Origin: Cinclus cinclus
Taxonomy: Eukaryota > Chordata > Aves > Passeriformes > Cinclidae
Reading direction: 5' to 3'
Assembly (NCBI RefSeq): GCF_963662255.1
Contig: NC_085055.1
Span: forward strand, 21,066,704 to 21,130,703
Length of the DNA stretch: 64,000 nt
Part shown: positions 11,304 through 22,226 of the stretch, piece by piece
Layout of the letters: each line of letters begins with the position of its first letter
How positions within the stretch are numbered: the first letter of the stretch is position 1
Position numbers and translations under genes: made by a program
The notes under the pieces: model-generated
Database searches by the model: none
What the model saw: only the letters and a program-made list of their open reading frames with translations
What the model was told of the DNA's origin: nothing

Positions 11304-11880
11304 AACTAAAAAAGTGGAAAGCTGTGTTGAATTATGTGATACATTGAAATTAAAATGAAATTCCAAATTATCTTGCAGTCAGGGGCTGATGTGGACTGAG
11401 TGATAATAAATAAAGGTTAAAAGGACATTGGCAAGTCTTTTTTCATGGCTTTCAATTTTTCCCCTCCCTGTTGTTTGTAAAAACCTCTTAGAAGATTAAA
11501 AATAATATTTCTTCCTCTATTGATTTTTTTTTCTTTTTCCACATTTGAAAACAGCATTTATTTACTTTCTGTGTTTCTAATGGAGCTGGGATTAATGTGG
11601 CTTTATTTGGTCTCTGCTTGGCTTGTGCTTTCAGTTTGTGCAGGGACTCGGTGTGGCCCAGGGAAGGATGATCCCCAGCAGGATTGCAGGAACCCAGCAC
11701 CAAATTCCACAGCATATTCCCAGCCAAGGGTCAAGGGCATCAGAAAATCTTTTGACCTTGGTGCAGCCACACAAAAAACTGATCTCATCTCACTTTGATG
11801 CCCTCTATCACTATGTCTTATGTTCTGCCTGGTCCAAAGGCTCCATCCCATCATGTCCCAACTTCTGGAGGGGAAGAAGA
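11304..11880. other. Unique AT-rich non-coding sequence
   Basis: No gene is visible. Open frames of up to ~102 codons run into the neighbouring CR1 copy. Confidence 0.5.
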
Positions 11881-12106
11881 GATCATAAAATCATGGAAAC
11901 CCAGGATAGTTTGGGTTGGGAGGAATCTTAAAGCCCATCCTGTTCTACTCCATTCCATGGCCAGGGACAACTTCTACTATTCCAGCTTGCTTCAAGCCCT
12001 GTCCAGCCTGGCTTTGGACACTTGCAGGGATCCAGGGAGAGCCACAGCTTCTCTGGGCACCCTGTGCCAGGCCTTACCACCCTCACAGGGAACAATTTCT
12101 AAATAT
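11881..12106 (-). mobile_element. CR1 LINE 3' fragment
   Basis: In complement it reads ATAAAATCATGGAAACC, TTTGGGTTGGGAGGAATC, 'ggccagggacaacttctac', CCCTGTCCAGCCTGGC and CTTCTCTGGGCACCCTGTGC. The 3' tail (AATCATGG type) lies at the left end. Confidence 0.9.
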
Positions 12107-12466
12107 TTGGTGGGATCATTTATGGTGAGTAAAACTTTACATGCTTCCTCCCTCAGGTTTCCTTCTCCTCTCTTTTGACCCCAGAAAAAAATGGACCAAA
12201 TCACTCTTACTCCTTCACTCCGTTACACTGCCTACCAACATTTTTTTGATAGGAAGGTGTTGTTGTTTTTTATTTTTATGTAAGAAAGCTATTTCCTTCA
12301 GCAAATACCAGTTTTTATCCATAAAAATGCATTTCTGTAATGGGATATGTTTTTGTTTTGGAGCTGTCTCACATGAGGCCATGAGGGTGTGGAACCTCAG
12401 GAGAATATCTGCCCGTCTTTCCTGCTGGATCCACCACCATGCTGTGGAGGACAGGTTGTAGCTAGG
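12107..12466. other. Unique non-coding sequence
   Basis: A 360-base spacer between two CR1 copies that point outward. Nothing else is recognised. Confidence 0.5.
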
Positions 12467-12763
12467 TAGGAGTCAGGCTCTCCTTCCAGAGAACAGGAAC
12501 AGAATGAAAGGAAACAGCCTCAAGATGTGCCAGGAGAGGCTCAGGTTGGACATCAGGAGGAATTTCTTCACTGTAAGGGTGGTCAGGACTTGGAAAGGAC
12601 TGCCCAGGGAGTTTTGGAGTCCTGATCCCTGCAGGTGTCCAAGGAAAGCCTGGACGTGGCACTCAGTCCTCTGGGATGGTGACAAGGCAACGACTGAACA
12701 AAAAAAGTTGAACTCAATAATCTTGGAGGTCTTTTACAACCTCAGTGATTCTGGGATTCTGTG
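12467..12763 (+). mobile_element. CR1 LINE 3' fragment
   Basis: Sense CR1: AGGAGTCAGGCTCTCC, GGAAACAGCCTCAAGATGTG, GGTTGGACATCAGGAGGAA, CTTGGAGGTCTTTTACAACC, and a tail GATTCTGGGATTCTGTGA that keeps the octamer spacing. An A-rich run follows immediately, which is unusual because CR1 ends in octamers rather than poly(A). Confidence 0.92.
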
Positions 12764-12801
12764 AGGGAAAAAAAAAAAAAGAAAAAGAAAAAAAAATAAA
12801 A
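12764..12801. repeat. A-rich run at a CR1 3' end
   Basis: GGG is followed by A13, GAAAAAG, A9 and TAAAA. It abuts the CR1 tail. Confidence 0.85.
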
Positions 12802-14430
12802 GTTGTGTTGCCTGCTCTGCACCTGGGGAATTTCCTGCCAGGGGAAAAGATACAGCAACCACCATTACTTTTTAGGGATGTGTTAAATCTAAACTGCTCT
12901 TAAGGACAATCCATCCTAAAATCCAAGATGTGAAGAGGGAAAGTGGCATCCCTAGCAAGAAATTGAGCTGTCTGTGACCCCTTTGCAGCACTGGTCTATT
13001 GCTATTTCCTGGGACAAGGCTGATCCCATTCCCACAGCAGGGAGCTAAGTAACATCCCAAAAGCTGGGACAGCTCCTGGCATCCATTCCAGCATGATATG
13101 AGCCAGGTGGGGGAGAGGCTGCATGAACTTCCTCATCTTTTCCTCATCAACCTAAACGCTCTACGAGGAGGAGACTGGTGTTCCACTGATTTTTGAGGGG
13201 GTTATTTGTGCATCCACTTCCAAGAAGAAATCCCAAATTTGGATAATCCATCTGCCTTTAGAGGATTGTAGGTGACAGCAGGTGGCTTTGGCTTCACATT
13301 TTCAGCTCCGTGGTCTCCATAATGGGCAGTTTTGTCTTGAACATCATTGGGTGTGGTGGGTGGAGCTCTGGGGCTCAAAGGTGCTGGCATATCCAAGCAA
13401 GGTCACTCCAGCTTGGAACACCCAATATTTTAGGCAGAGACAGTCTGGGATGTGGATAAGGTACAGCAGGAGGATGTTGGGAATGCAGACAGCACACAGG
13501 AGGTGGTGCCAGCAAAGCTCTGCCAGCAGAAACCAGGCTGGCAAACCCTGTGGGGAACCTGCAAACCATCCCTCCTCCGTGGTCATCCACACACAGGGAT
13601 GTGTTTCCTTACATTCCCTTATCCGTGCATTCCTTACACAGCCCACTCCCATGCTGGGAAAGCCCCTCCTAGAGAAGGAAAGGCATTTCTTTTTGGGTGT
13701 CCCATCATGTCCCCAGTGCAACTAAAGCTCTGAAAGCCTCTGCTCTTTGTCCAGCTCTAAGCTCTTTAGAAGGCGGAGAGCCTGACAAGATATATTGGTG
13801 TAGGGTCCATCACAGCAGGAATTTACAGTCAAAAAAAAAGAAAAACTCAGTAGGAGAACAACACCAATAGATGTTGCTGAGATTTAATTCCTTGGGATGA
13901 TAGCTTGGTGTTTAAGGGTCCTTAGTGTGCCAAGAAAAGGGTGCTGAGAGCAAAGGCGTTCATTTTTCAGTGTATATTAAGACTTCTAAAACCTTTGCTG
14001 TAAGCCAGTATTTCCAAGTAGCAGATGACTTTTCTAAAATCAAAACCAAGAGGGGAAAGGCAGAGGAGCAGCCCCTCCCTGGCTCCCCTCTATTTCCCTT
14101 ATCCAGCAGAGAAAAGGAATGTCCATGAGCACTGGGATATGATCAGCTCCACGGAGCCTGCTCTAAATCCCCGCAGGAGATGCACGTGAAATATGCAGGA
14201 TCCATCTGCAGAAGGGTGTTTTGGGGGGCTCAGGGAATGAAAAAGGGAATGAAATGAAACCCTCCCAGTTTCCAAGTCTGCACTGGGAGCCCAGCAACAA
14301 GTCCAAAGGCTGCTTGCCTTGGAAGCAGGAAGTTTCACCAGAGCAGACTTTCTTATCGCTCTGCCTACAACGGGGCTGATACTTTATTAGCATCTTCCCC
14401 GGTAATCCCAGCAAAACTGAGGGGGGAAAA
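12802..14430. other. Unique non-coding sequence, 1.6 kb
   Basis: Overlapping frames of up to 147 codons at 13.2-13.75 kb occur on both strands, with no recognisable domain, so I do not call a gene. Confidence 0.45.
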
Positions 14431-14684
14431 AAAAGTGTCAGATCAAAAGGGGGAGTCTGAAAGCGGGCGGCTAAGCAGGTTGCTGGGATGCTAATGATTG
14501 CTTCCTTCATTCTCTGAGTGTCACGCACAACATCCCTAAGCCCGGCGCGGCGCGTAAGCCACACAAATAGCCATATTTGTTAACATTCATGTGACTCTTT
14601 CGTCTGAGCTGTATTTCCTTGAGTACACCACAATGAAGAGTTTCTTTTAATAGGGATCAACCAGGAAAAACAACTGTGAGGGAC

Positions 14685-14742
14685 TTTTCTCTCCCTCTCC
14701 CTCCCTCCCTCCTTCTCTCTCACTCCCTCTCTCACTCTCTCT
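14685..14742. repeat. Pyrimidine tract (CTCC/CTCT)n
   Basis: 58 bases of almost pure C and T with CTCC and CTCT units. It encodes a low-complexity arginine/glutamate frame on the minus strand that is not a gene. Confidence 0.9.
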
Positions 14743-14773
14743 AAACCTTTTACACTGCGGTTGAACAAGCCTC

Positions 14774-14792
14774 TGGATAAAGACTTTATCCA
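14774..14792. other. Perfect inverted repeat TGGATAAAG-A-CTTTATCCA
   Basis: Nine-base exact arms around one base contain the dyad ATAAA-GAC-TTTAT. The same ATAAA-N3-TTTAT dyad occurs twice near 21.9 kb. It is compatible with a symmetric binding site (GATA- or posterior-homeodomain-like half sites), which is inference. Confidence 0.75.
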
Positions 14793-14950
14793 AAAACCCC
14801 CTCTTTAAAGTTATTTCAAATTTCTCTGCAAGGCTTTCAGAAATCTGTTTGTTTGAGGGCAGAATTAGATGTGACCGGCGTTTTATTGTGACATAAAACC
14901 ATATTTCTTCCCTGGAAGATTAAAAAATAAAATCGGTTAATAAGAAAAGC

Positions 14951-14975
14951 TGTCAGCAACAGAAAATGGCTGACA
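14951..14975. other. Inverted repeat TGTCAGC-N11-GCTGACA
   Basis: Exact seven-base arms separated by 11 bases. The left arm carries the CTGTCA core bound by TALE homeodomain proteins (MEIS/TGIF type) as known for that family. Occupancy is unknown. Confidence 0.6.
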
Positions 14976-15080
14976 TAATCCGTTTATCCTCCGAGCAATA
15001 AAGATATTGGTCCTTGGGAGTCTATCCTCTCTCTCATGTTATTTCGCCCAAAACATTATCTTCCCAGCATTCTGATGGAT

Positions 15081-16179
15081 TAAGAAGTCATATGGGAGAT
15101 AGCAGGGAAATGACAGATACAAAAAAAAATAATATCCTTTCATTTCCCCTCCTCCCTGCACACTCTCTCTCTCTTTCTCTCTCCCATTTTCTCCCCGGCC
15201 CCTCCTTTCCCTGCCTCCCTCTGTCTCTTTTTCTCTGTCCCCTTGGAAAAGTGCTCCATCTCTTTATTCCCAGCATCCCAGAGCTCTGCCGAAGTCCCAA
15301 GCCGCTAACCCCAGAGTGACGGGGAGAAGCGACTCAGAACTTCTTGGTCCCTCTCACGCACGTGGAAGCACTGCTTGGCACCATTCCAAATCCAAATAAA
15401 TTGGGAATTTTTAGGGATTGTTGTCCCAGCTCTCTGTCCCCACACTGAAACACTCTGAGTGACTTGCTGGAGGAAGAGAGATTAAATCCACCCCTGGGTT
15501 TGGGTGTACTGGAGCTGGGGCTTTCTCCTGGGGTTTTTTGGTGCTGAAATCCATGGATGAAAGAGGGCTCTGGTCTTTGGAATCCTCTTCTGCACCCACA
15601 AATCTCTTCTTGATGTCCCCTTGCAGAGAAGTGCAGCCACTACAGGAGGTCATCTCCACTCATGTGGGATCAGTTCTGGTGGCCTCATTGTCTTGGGGAC
15701 TCTGGTGGCCCTGGGGCTCCTTGAGAGAGGAGCCAGCCCAAGACTGAGGTCCCAAGGCTGTGAGACACACTGTTGTGACCCTGATCCTGTGTCCAGTGGC
15801 TTTCTGTTCCACGTGAGTAGTCCTGGTATTCCCCCTTCCCTGAGGAAATCTGAGAGCTCCCTCTGCCACCAGCTCCCGCCCTGCCGTGGCTCAATCTGAC
15901 CAGGATTTGCTGCAACATGACAACAAATTCCTGGGAAGGCTTTGGAGGTGGAGGATTCAGGACTGAGAGGCACATGAGGTACCATTTAATCCCTTCCCCC
16001 TGCCCAAGGTGTGATCACACAGGTATAAAGCAGCCCTGACAGATGCTCACCCATCCTCTTCCTGAAAACATCCCACACTGGCCACTCTGCCACCTCCCAA
16101 GGAAATTTATTCCAGTGTTTCTCTATCTTTAGCACCAGCGTTTTTTTCTGAGCATGTGATTTAAATCTTCTATGCTGCA
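15081..16179. other. Unique non-coding sequence
   Basis: It begins with a pyrimidine-rich part (15163-15238). Open frames of up to 111 codons at 15.6-16.0 kb lack any recognised domain. Confidence 0.45.
15163..15238. repeat. Pyrimidine-rich tract
   Basis: CTCTCT and CCCTCC units with few purines. It is the second such tract within 500 bases. Confidence 0.75.
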
Positions 16180-16293
16180 TTCCCAGAATGGTTTGGGTTG
16201 GAAGGGGCCTTAAAGCTGATCTCGTTCCACCCCCAGTCATGGGTAGGGGCACCTTCCACTAGACCAGGTTTCTTCAAACTCCATCCAACATAC
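16180..16293 (-). mobile_element. CR1 LINE 3' fragment
   Basis: It reads AGAATGGTTTGGGTTGGAAG, 'cttaaagctgatctcgttccac', 'tcatgggtaggggcacc' and CCACTAGACCAGG. A T14 run and AACAAAAC repeats (16294-16335) follow its 5' end. Confidence 0.9.
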
Positions 16294-16335
16294 TTTTTTT
16301 TTTTTTTTCTTAACAAAACAAAACAAAAAATCCCA
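16294..16335. repeat. Poly(T) plus (AAAAC) run
   Basis: T14 is followed by CTTAACAAAACAAAACAAAA. Confidence 0.8.
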
Positions 16336-16677
16336 ACAAAAACCTACTTGCACTGGCAACCTTCATGGAAATTTTCCTCTCTGATGTATTCCATGTTTCA
16401 TCTCTTTTTACATCTTATGGGCATTTAAATTAATTTCTTCACTTTTGCAGAATCAGCTTTGCTTTGCTATTTCACCTGATTGAATGAATTATAAAGGATG
16501 TGGTGTCAACTTTTTCCTCACTGTTCACCCCACATCCATGTCGGGTTGTTTTCCCATGCATGTTCCCCCAGATCTGTCCACATGTGTCACAGGCAGGAAT
16601 GTTTTCATTTTGAGAACCATGTTACAAAATCAAAAATACGTAAACATAACCATGATAAAACACATTATTTAGAGACC
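16336..16677. other. Unique AT-rich non-coding sequence
   Basis: Nothing recognised between two CR1 fragments on the same strand. Confidence 0.5.
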
Positions 16678-16812
16678 ATAAAATCACAGAATCGTGGAAT
16701 GATTTGGGGTGGGAGGGACCTTAAAACTCATTCAGTGCCACTCTCTGCCACTCCAGCCTTCCACCATCCCAGGTTGCTCCAAGCTCTGTCCAACCTGGCC
16801 TTTGGCACTTTC
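16678..16812 (-). mobile_element. CR1 LINE 3' fragment
   Basis: ATAAAATCACAGAATCGTGG, TTTGGGGTGGGAGGGACC, 'catcccaggttgctccaag' and CTCTGTCCAACCTGGCC mark the complement of a CR1 3' end. Confidence 0.9.
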
Positions 16813-19507
16813 AATTTGAGCTTTCCTTGAAAGTGACAATTCAATCAGTTTTAATGCCATTAAAATTGCAAAATGCTGCATGGAGAGATGGGTACAGTAG
16901 TCCCATAACACTCTGGGCCTCAGGAAAAAAACATAAAAATTTCTTCCTTCTGCCAGCATTTGTTTCCCATTGTGAAAGAACCTATGCAGATTAAAAAAAA
17001 AAATAATCACAGATTGATGACAGTTTTACCAGGTTGAAAATGGTTTCAAGATTTCCAACTGTTTTTTGGAGTGCAACAGTAAGAGAAAAATAATTATGTA
17101 CTGAAAAACTTGTCGGGACACTATAATTATAGTGGAAAACAAAAATCATATCAAAATGAGGTTTTAAACTGTCCTTTTCCTTCCACATTTTAGTCTCCAC
17201 TACTTTGCACCAAAAAGTATAGATTTTTAAAAGTTTTATCAACTTTTAATGATTCTTAAAAGTCCTTAAATCCCTTTTCTCTTCCTTTATTAATGAATGC
17301 CAACATCCCCTTGTTGATACTTGCGAAGTGATGAAGGAGTCTTCATATCCATCTAGATATGTTGGAAAGCTCAGCCTGGCACCAAAAATATCAACACCAG
17401 TTTGGAAATGCCCCATTGAAATTCCCTCCCAAAAGAAAACCTTTTCCACCCAAGAACTCAAACCTTGCTGAATGGACAGGTCTTACCCCTTCAAAGGGGG
17501 TAGAAGACCCAGAATTCTGGTGGCAACCATAACATCTTCCCACATTTCTCCTCACAAGTTCATCCATCTTTCTGGTGAACTTTGAAGAAGATGCATTTCG
17601 TGGTTTTATGCATGTATTTATCTGAGATTTATATGTGGAAAATAATAAAGCCCCAGTATGAATATGAGAGGCTGATTTTTCCAGAACTGGCTGAAGAATT
17701 GCTTCATTAGGCCACCCCAAAATCTGACCAGATTGCACCATTATAATGCACTGAAAATCCCAGTTTATTTCCAGTAAAGATTCTTTTTTAATGGAAAGCT
17801 TTAAGCTGAAAGTTTTGTTCATCCTTAACTCCACCCACCACTTTTGTGCCTGCCCAGGCATGAGCAGAGGTTCAAAAACATTTTTATTTCCACGATGGGG
17901 CCAAGAAGATCCTGGAGATCCTGTCCCAAAAACTGACAGGCAATTCAAGGGATTTCCAGGGGTGAAGAAGGGCCAGGTGGAAATACATAAATACATGGGA
18001 AAAGCAGAACCAGGGAGTAATCTGCCTATCAGCAGCAGCTCAGGTGGCTCTCAGGGGAGGAGGTGGTACTGATCACAAACAAACACAGGCCATGGGCAGG
18101 GAGGAGGAGGGAGAGAGGAGTATATTTACTTCCAGCTGAGCAAATTTGTCAACTGCCTGTAAAACACACAATTATCATGGAATTACATGTATTACATTCC
18201 GTGTTTATCTTGATTCTTATTTAATATAGAGATACTCTCTGGGGCTGGACTCGAGAAAACCAAGGAGGAAATGCAAGAAGCAAACCCGGAATTCAGTGGC
18301 AGCTTAATAGAGGAAATACTAAAGCAAGCAAGTGGGGGGGTCTGAACTAAAAACAAGGCCATGATTTAAGGAAAGGAGGTGAATCAATATCACTAACCTG
18401 GGCAAACCCTCCCACAGAAGATGTTTGTCAAGCCAGTGTGTACTTTTGATTAAATAATTGTGCCCCCTCTAACTTTCCTGCACAGATTGTGGTTGCCAAA
18501 CCTCTAGTGAGTTTTGTTTATACCATTTTTGGTTTCATATGAAAATTTCCCCTCGACCACTCATTCCTATGGTAACCTTGGGCAGGATATCTGCCCACAT
18601 CTTTATTCCCCCCCTGTGAAATATGGGGAACACTCCTAAAATATCCATAGAACTGCTGCTGGGGATGGTGTGAGTGCTCTGGAAAAACAGAGGTGAGAGG
18701 GAGGAGGAGGAAATGCTCCATGAAGGATGAATGGCTGGTGGGTGAAGGGATGAGTTCCCATGGAGGCACCTCCTGGAAGGGAAGTCCAGCTGGATGATGC
18801 TTCTGCATCCAAGCATTCACAACATCTCATCATGATTCATTGACTTTGAGGGGGCTTTCCAGTTTTGCAACCTTGTTTGTGTCACTACCAAGACCAGGGA
18901 ATGCTCTTCCAGTGGGAAGTGACTCTTCCTTGCTGTGTGCATGAAGGCTGTCATCCTGGTGATTCCTGAAATTGTGGGGCAGCCACTAGACTGGAAACAC
19001 ATTTCTTTTGTGACCTGGAGAGAGAAGTTTTTGTCTTAAACTTTCTCCCACCAGTTTAAGAGGCAAGACCTTGTCCAGATATGACCCTGTCTATGACTGG
19101 AAAACATGGAAACTATGGTGAGAGTTGGTGGCATATCATCTCCCTTTGGCACAACCAGAGAAGCCAACACCACTGAGACAGCAGGATTTGGTGTGAGACC
19201 ACCCTCTGTGTCCATGGGTTTCTGGAGCACTGCTCTGAGACACCACTCAGGGTGATCTTTTCTCTCTAATATTTCTCATTTTTCCATGGTGGCACTTCAA
19301 GGGCTCCTCCAGATGAGGTTAGACAAGGTCAGGTCTACATCTTAAAATCACCCTCTCCTGAGGCACCAAGGAATTTGGGCAGTCCAAAAGCCTTGAACTG
19401 GCATCAACCTCCAGTATTTGCACCTCTGCTGATGTGTAAGAGCACCCTAGGAGTGCTGCCGGCTTGGCACGGGCACAGGAGACAGCAAGGAGGACGGAGA
19501 GGAGGAG
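16813..19507. other. Unique non-coding sequence, 2.7 kb
   Basis: It contains a 16-base palindrome at 17119-17134. A 201-codon minus-strand open frame (17391-17996) has several cysteines but no recognised domain; its initial ATG has no promoter or exon support. I do not call it. No other family is recognised. Confidence 0.45.
17119..17134. other. Perfect 16-bp palindrome
   Basis: CACTATAATTATAGTG is its own reverse complement and contains a central TAATTA homeodomain core. One such palindrome is expected by chance in about this much sequence. Confidence 0.8.
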
Positions 19508-19531
19508 ACACACACACACACACACACACAC
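19508..19531. repeat. (CA)12 microsatellite
   Basis: Twelve uninterrupted AC units. On the minus strand it gives a CVCVCV frame that is not a gene. Confidence 0.95.
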
Positions 19532-20689
19532 GCTCACAGGGATAAAAAAAGGATAACTGGATCCATGAAAATAAGCCAAGCACTGCCATCGTCGGTCTAA
19601 ATGCAGATAAGTATTGTACTGAAAACAAAGATTACTTGTACTTTGTAGATAGAGACGTGTTTTGTTACAGGATGCTTTGTATGGAATTGGGTCACAGCAG
19701 AATATGAGCCAACTCCCCCCCGCCCGCCTCCTCCCAACCTCCCTCTCCGCCTGCCTATCCTTTGAATCTGGAGCCAAATCTCAAGGGTAATGGAGAAGAA
19801 ATTGCTACAGTTTCGCCGTTTTTTTCCCTTGGCTGGGATTTGCTTTTCATTTGTGGGGCAATACTCGCGCCTCTCTGCCATTCATCTATTAATTAATATC
19901 ATTGATTAGGAGCTGCTGCTGCTCAGCCTTGTGTCTGCAAACCTCTGGAGGGAGTGGGGGAGGTGAGGTGCATCCAAAGGATCCCAATCTCAAGTGCCAA
20001 GGGAAGCACCAAAGCTTTGCTACCCTGCCCTGGCCTCACAGCCCCTCATCATGGCTTTGTGTGCTGTCACATCCTCTTTGGCCATCACCTCGGCATTCGG
20101 CCACCTGCTTCTCTTTCCCCAAAGCAAAGCAGCTCCTGATGGCCTTCAGGAGCTCTCCTGTGCCAGGAAAGAGTTTGCACCCACATTGTTTATGGGTACT
20201 ACAGCCTGCCCTTTGTGGTTATTCCAGTCCATGACTTGGGCACCTTCTACTGAAATTTGTCAGCAAACCAAAGTTAACGCCCAAGACCTTGGCCAGCCTA
20301 AACCTTTCTAAATCCCAGGCTTCTCCATTCTTATCCAAGACATGACAACCGAGATCAAGTGTCTCCAGAATCTTTCAATCTGTGCCTGCATGCTTCCCCT
20401 GGATTGTCTTCCTTGGTTCTGGATGCTGGCACTCCTGGGTGAGTGTATGACTTGTCATGAATGCCACAGAAGAAAGGACATCCAAATTCCAGCCATGCTT
20501 ACATGTAGGGGGTTGACCAAAAAGAGAGTTTTCTGATTCCTTGGAAACGCTGATTTCTTCTCCTTTCTCCTGACAAAACAAAAACTGCCCTTGGGACTCT
20601 TTCTAAGGAACCAAAGCACCATGTCCACAAATGTTTGTAACACAGCTGGAGACATGGATTACTTTTTTCTCCAGCTATGGAGGTAAAAA
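19532..20689. other. Non-coding; possible regulatory block near 19.78-19.93 kb
   Basis: 19780-19930 is repeat-free with CpGs (TTTCGCC, ACTCGCGCC) and a run of homeodomain-like cores (ATTAATTAATATCATTGATTAG). The rest shows nothing recognised; open frames of up to ~110 codons have no domain. Confidence 0.4.
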
Positions 20690-20851
20690 TTCCTTTTTTC
20701 TTTTCATTTTTCATTACTTTTTCTTTCTTTTTCTTTTTTTTCTATATTTTAGTTTTACTTTATTCCTTTTCTGTTGTTGTTGTTTTTCCCTTTTATTCTA
20801 GTTATTTTTTTTCTTTTTCTTTTTTCTATTTTCCTTCTGTTTTTTTTTTTA
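20690..20851. repeat. T-rich low-complexity tract, about 160 bases
   Basis: T-runs are broken by CTTT, ATTTT and a (GTT)4 unit near 20772. It yields a phenylalanine/serine-rich frame of 90 codons that mimics a membrane protein. Confidence 0.9.
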
Positions 20852-21458
20852 ACATGCAGAGTACCGAGGAGCATCACAGCCAGCAATGGGGCTTTGAGAA
20901 ATGGGCCAAAAAAGGCCCATCTCTGAAATTTGTGACCTCTGAGCTCTGACATAGCACCTAAGACTGGACCTACCAGCCTTCAATCAAAATTTCAATCAAG
21001 ATTCCCAGAAAATGTGAAACACCTTGTTTGTACAAAAGACAGGGAAGAATTTTGAGTTAGTGCGCTCTGGATGTCAATTGGAATGTGCAATATTGACTCT
21101 TGGTGTGATTGCTGCTCACTCTTTATTTTACCCATAAGAAGTCAAGCTTCCAGTGGCACAAGCTGGAAATTTGAGTGGATTTACATTTCCTTGCACTGTT
21201 AGCAGTGTCAGACCTACAATTGTTTTCAGGCATATGCCACCTGAACCACTCTGTGCCATATGGCATCTCCAAACCCTCTCTGATGTGTGGGACTTCCTCT
21301 CATGGAAGTTGCTCCCAGCAACCAACAGCCTGGGAACTGCAGGGTTTCAGAACCTTCCCTTTCCCACACCATGAACGAGGCACGATGGCTGGGACACCTC
21401 AAAACATGCCCAGTGTAGTCCAAGATGTCAAGGCCATGAGCTGCTGGACTTAAAATCT
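20852..21458. other. Unique non-coding sequence
   Basis: No gene or recognised repeat. Confidence 0.5.
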
Positions 21459-21594
21459 GCCTGGAGGTGTTCAAGGCCAGGTTGGATAAGACCATGAGCA
21501 ACCTGGTTTAGTGGGGGATGTCCCTGTCCATGGCAGGAATTGGGACTGGGTGGTCTTCAAAGTTCCTTCCAACCCTTATATGATTCCATGATTT
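21459..21594 (+). mobile_element. CR1 LINE 3' fragment
   Basis: GCCTGGAGGTGTTCAAGGCC, AGGTTGGATAAGACCATGAG, 'gtccatggcagg', AAAGTTCCTTCCAACCC, then the tail TATGATTCCATGATTTTT, a good octamer tail. Confidence 0.92.
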
Positions 21595-21830
21595 TTGCCA
21601 GCTAAAATAATGCATAGGCTGGGTTGGACCCTCTTAATCTCTCCAGGAAGTCCAGATGCCATTTCTTCAAAGAGGTCATTGCTTCCAGCTCTGAGTTTGG
21701 GGGGGTTCAAATTGGTTGAACGCCTGAGAGTTACTCAGATAAGGAGGTTTTTTTCTCCCAGTGCTGAGTCAGGTGTCACTTCCCTCCTGTCTCTGCACTT
21801 CACTCAGGGCCTGACCCAGCCCCATTAGAG
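21595..21830. other. Unique non-coding sequence
   Basis: Short spacer; nothing recognised. Confidence 0.5.
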
Positions 21831-21899
21831 CTGATGAATCCCCAGCGAGCACAGACGTCATGGCGTGGTGCAGCATAAAGTTTTTATGGGTGCATGTTG

Positions 21900-21956
21900 G
21901 GAATGAGGCGCATAACTCAGCGCTGCGGTGCCACTTGTGAGTAATGCGCCCATTCC
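21900..21956. other. Long imperfect hairpin of 18 paired bases
   Basis: The left arm is GGAATG (21900-21905), a bulged A, GGCGCAT (21907-21913), A, then ACTCA (21915-21919). The right arm is TGAGT (21938-21942), A, ATGCGCC (21944-21950), then CATTCC (21951-21956). Eighteen bases pair, with one A-A mismatch and one bulge, around an 18-base loop. No repeat explains it. Options are a structured non-coding RNA, a small-RNA precursor, or a dyad-symmetric protein-binding element. Confidence 0.75.
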
Positions 21957-22205
21957 ACACTCGGCGGATAAAACCTTTATGACCCTCCACAGCTCCGGGT
22001 ATTGCATCTAATATATGCACCACTGTAATGACGAGCACTGAAAACCTGCTTTTTTAACCTGTTTTCTTCCCCCCCTTCACCTCCCTTTCTCCTTCCCACC
22101 CTTAAATACCCCTCCGCGGCTGCTTCCTGGCGCTCCGCTTCTGCTTTGTCAACTACCTGGGGAACCCACTCCATTGATATTCTGGACAAGGTTTTGATTT
22201 GGGGA

Positions 22206-22226
22206 AAAAAAAAAATAAAAAAAACA
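22206..22226. repeat. A-rich run
   Basis: A-run interrupted by a single T. Confidence 0.8.

Larger units (their letters stand above)
14431..15080. promoter_or_regulatory. Candidate conserved non-coding element
   Basis: A repeat-free block dense in factor-like motifs, including a TCF-like GATCAAAAG near 14442, GTTAACATT near 14579 and a CpG-bearing GGCGCGGCGCG near 14541. Two inverted repeats lie at 14774-14792 and 14951-14975. A pyrimidine tract (14685-14742) splits it. The texture resembles vertebrate developmental enhancers. That is inference; conservation was not tested. Confidence 0.35.

Noticed and set aside
17391..17996. 201-codon minus-strand frame
   Set aside because: Long for random sequence, but no domain or homologue is recognisable and no exon signals fit. 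A translated search would settle it.
19404..19777. Frame with CVCVCVC run resembling a cysteine-rich peptide
   Set aside because: The run is a (CA)n microsatellite read on the minus strand; the same occurs at the (TG)n array near 39.74 kb.
20677..20949. Phenylalanine-rich 90-codon frame resembling membrane segments
   Set aside because: It is a translation of a T-rich low-complexity tract.
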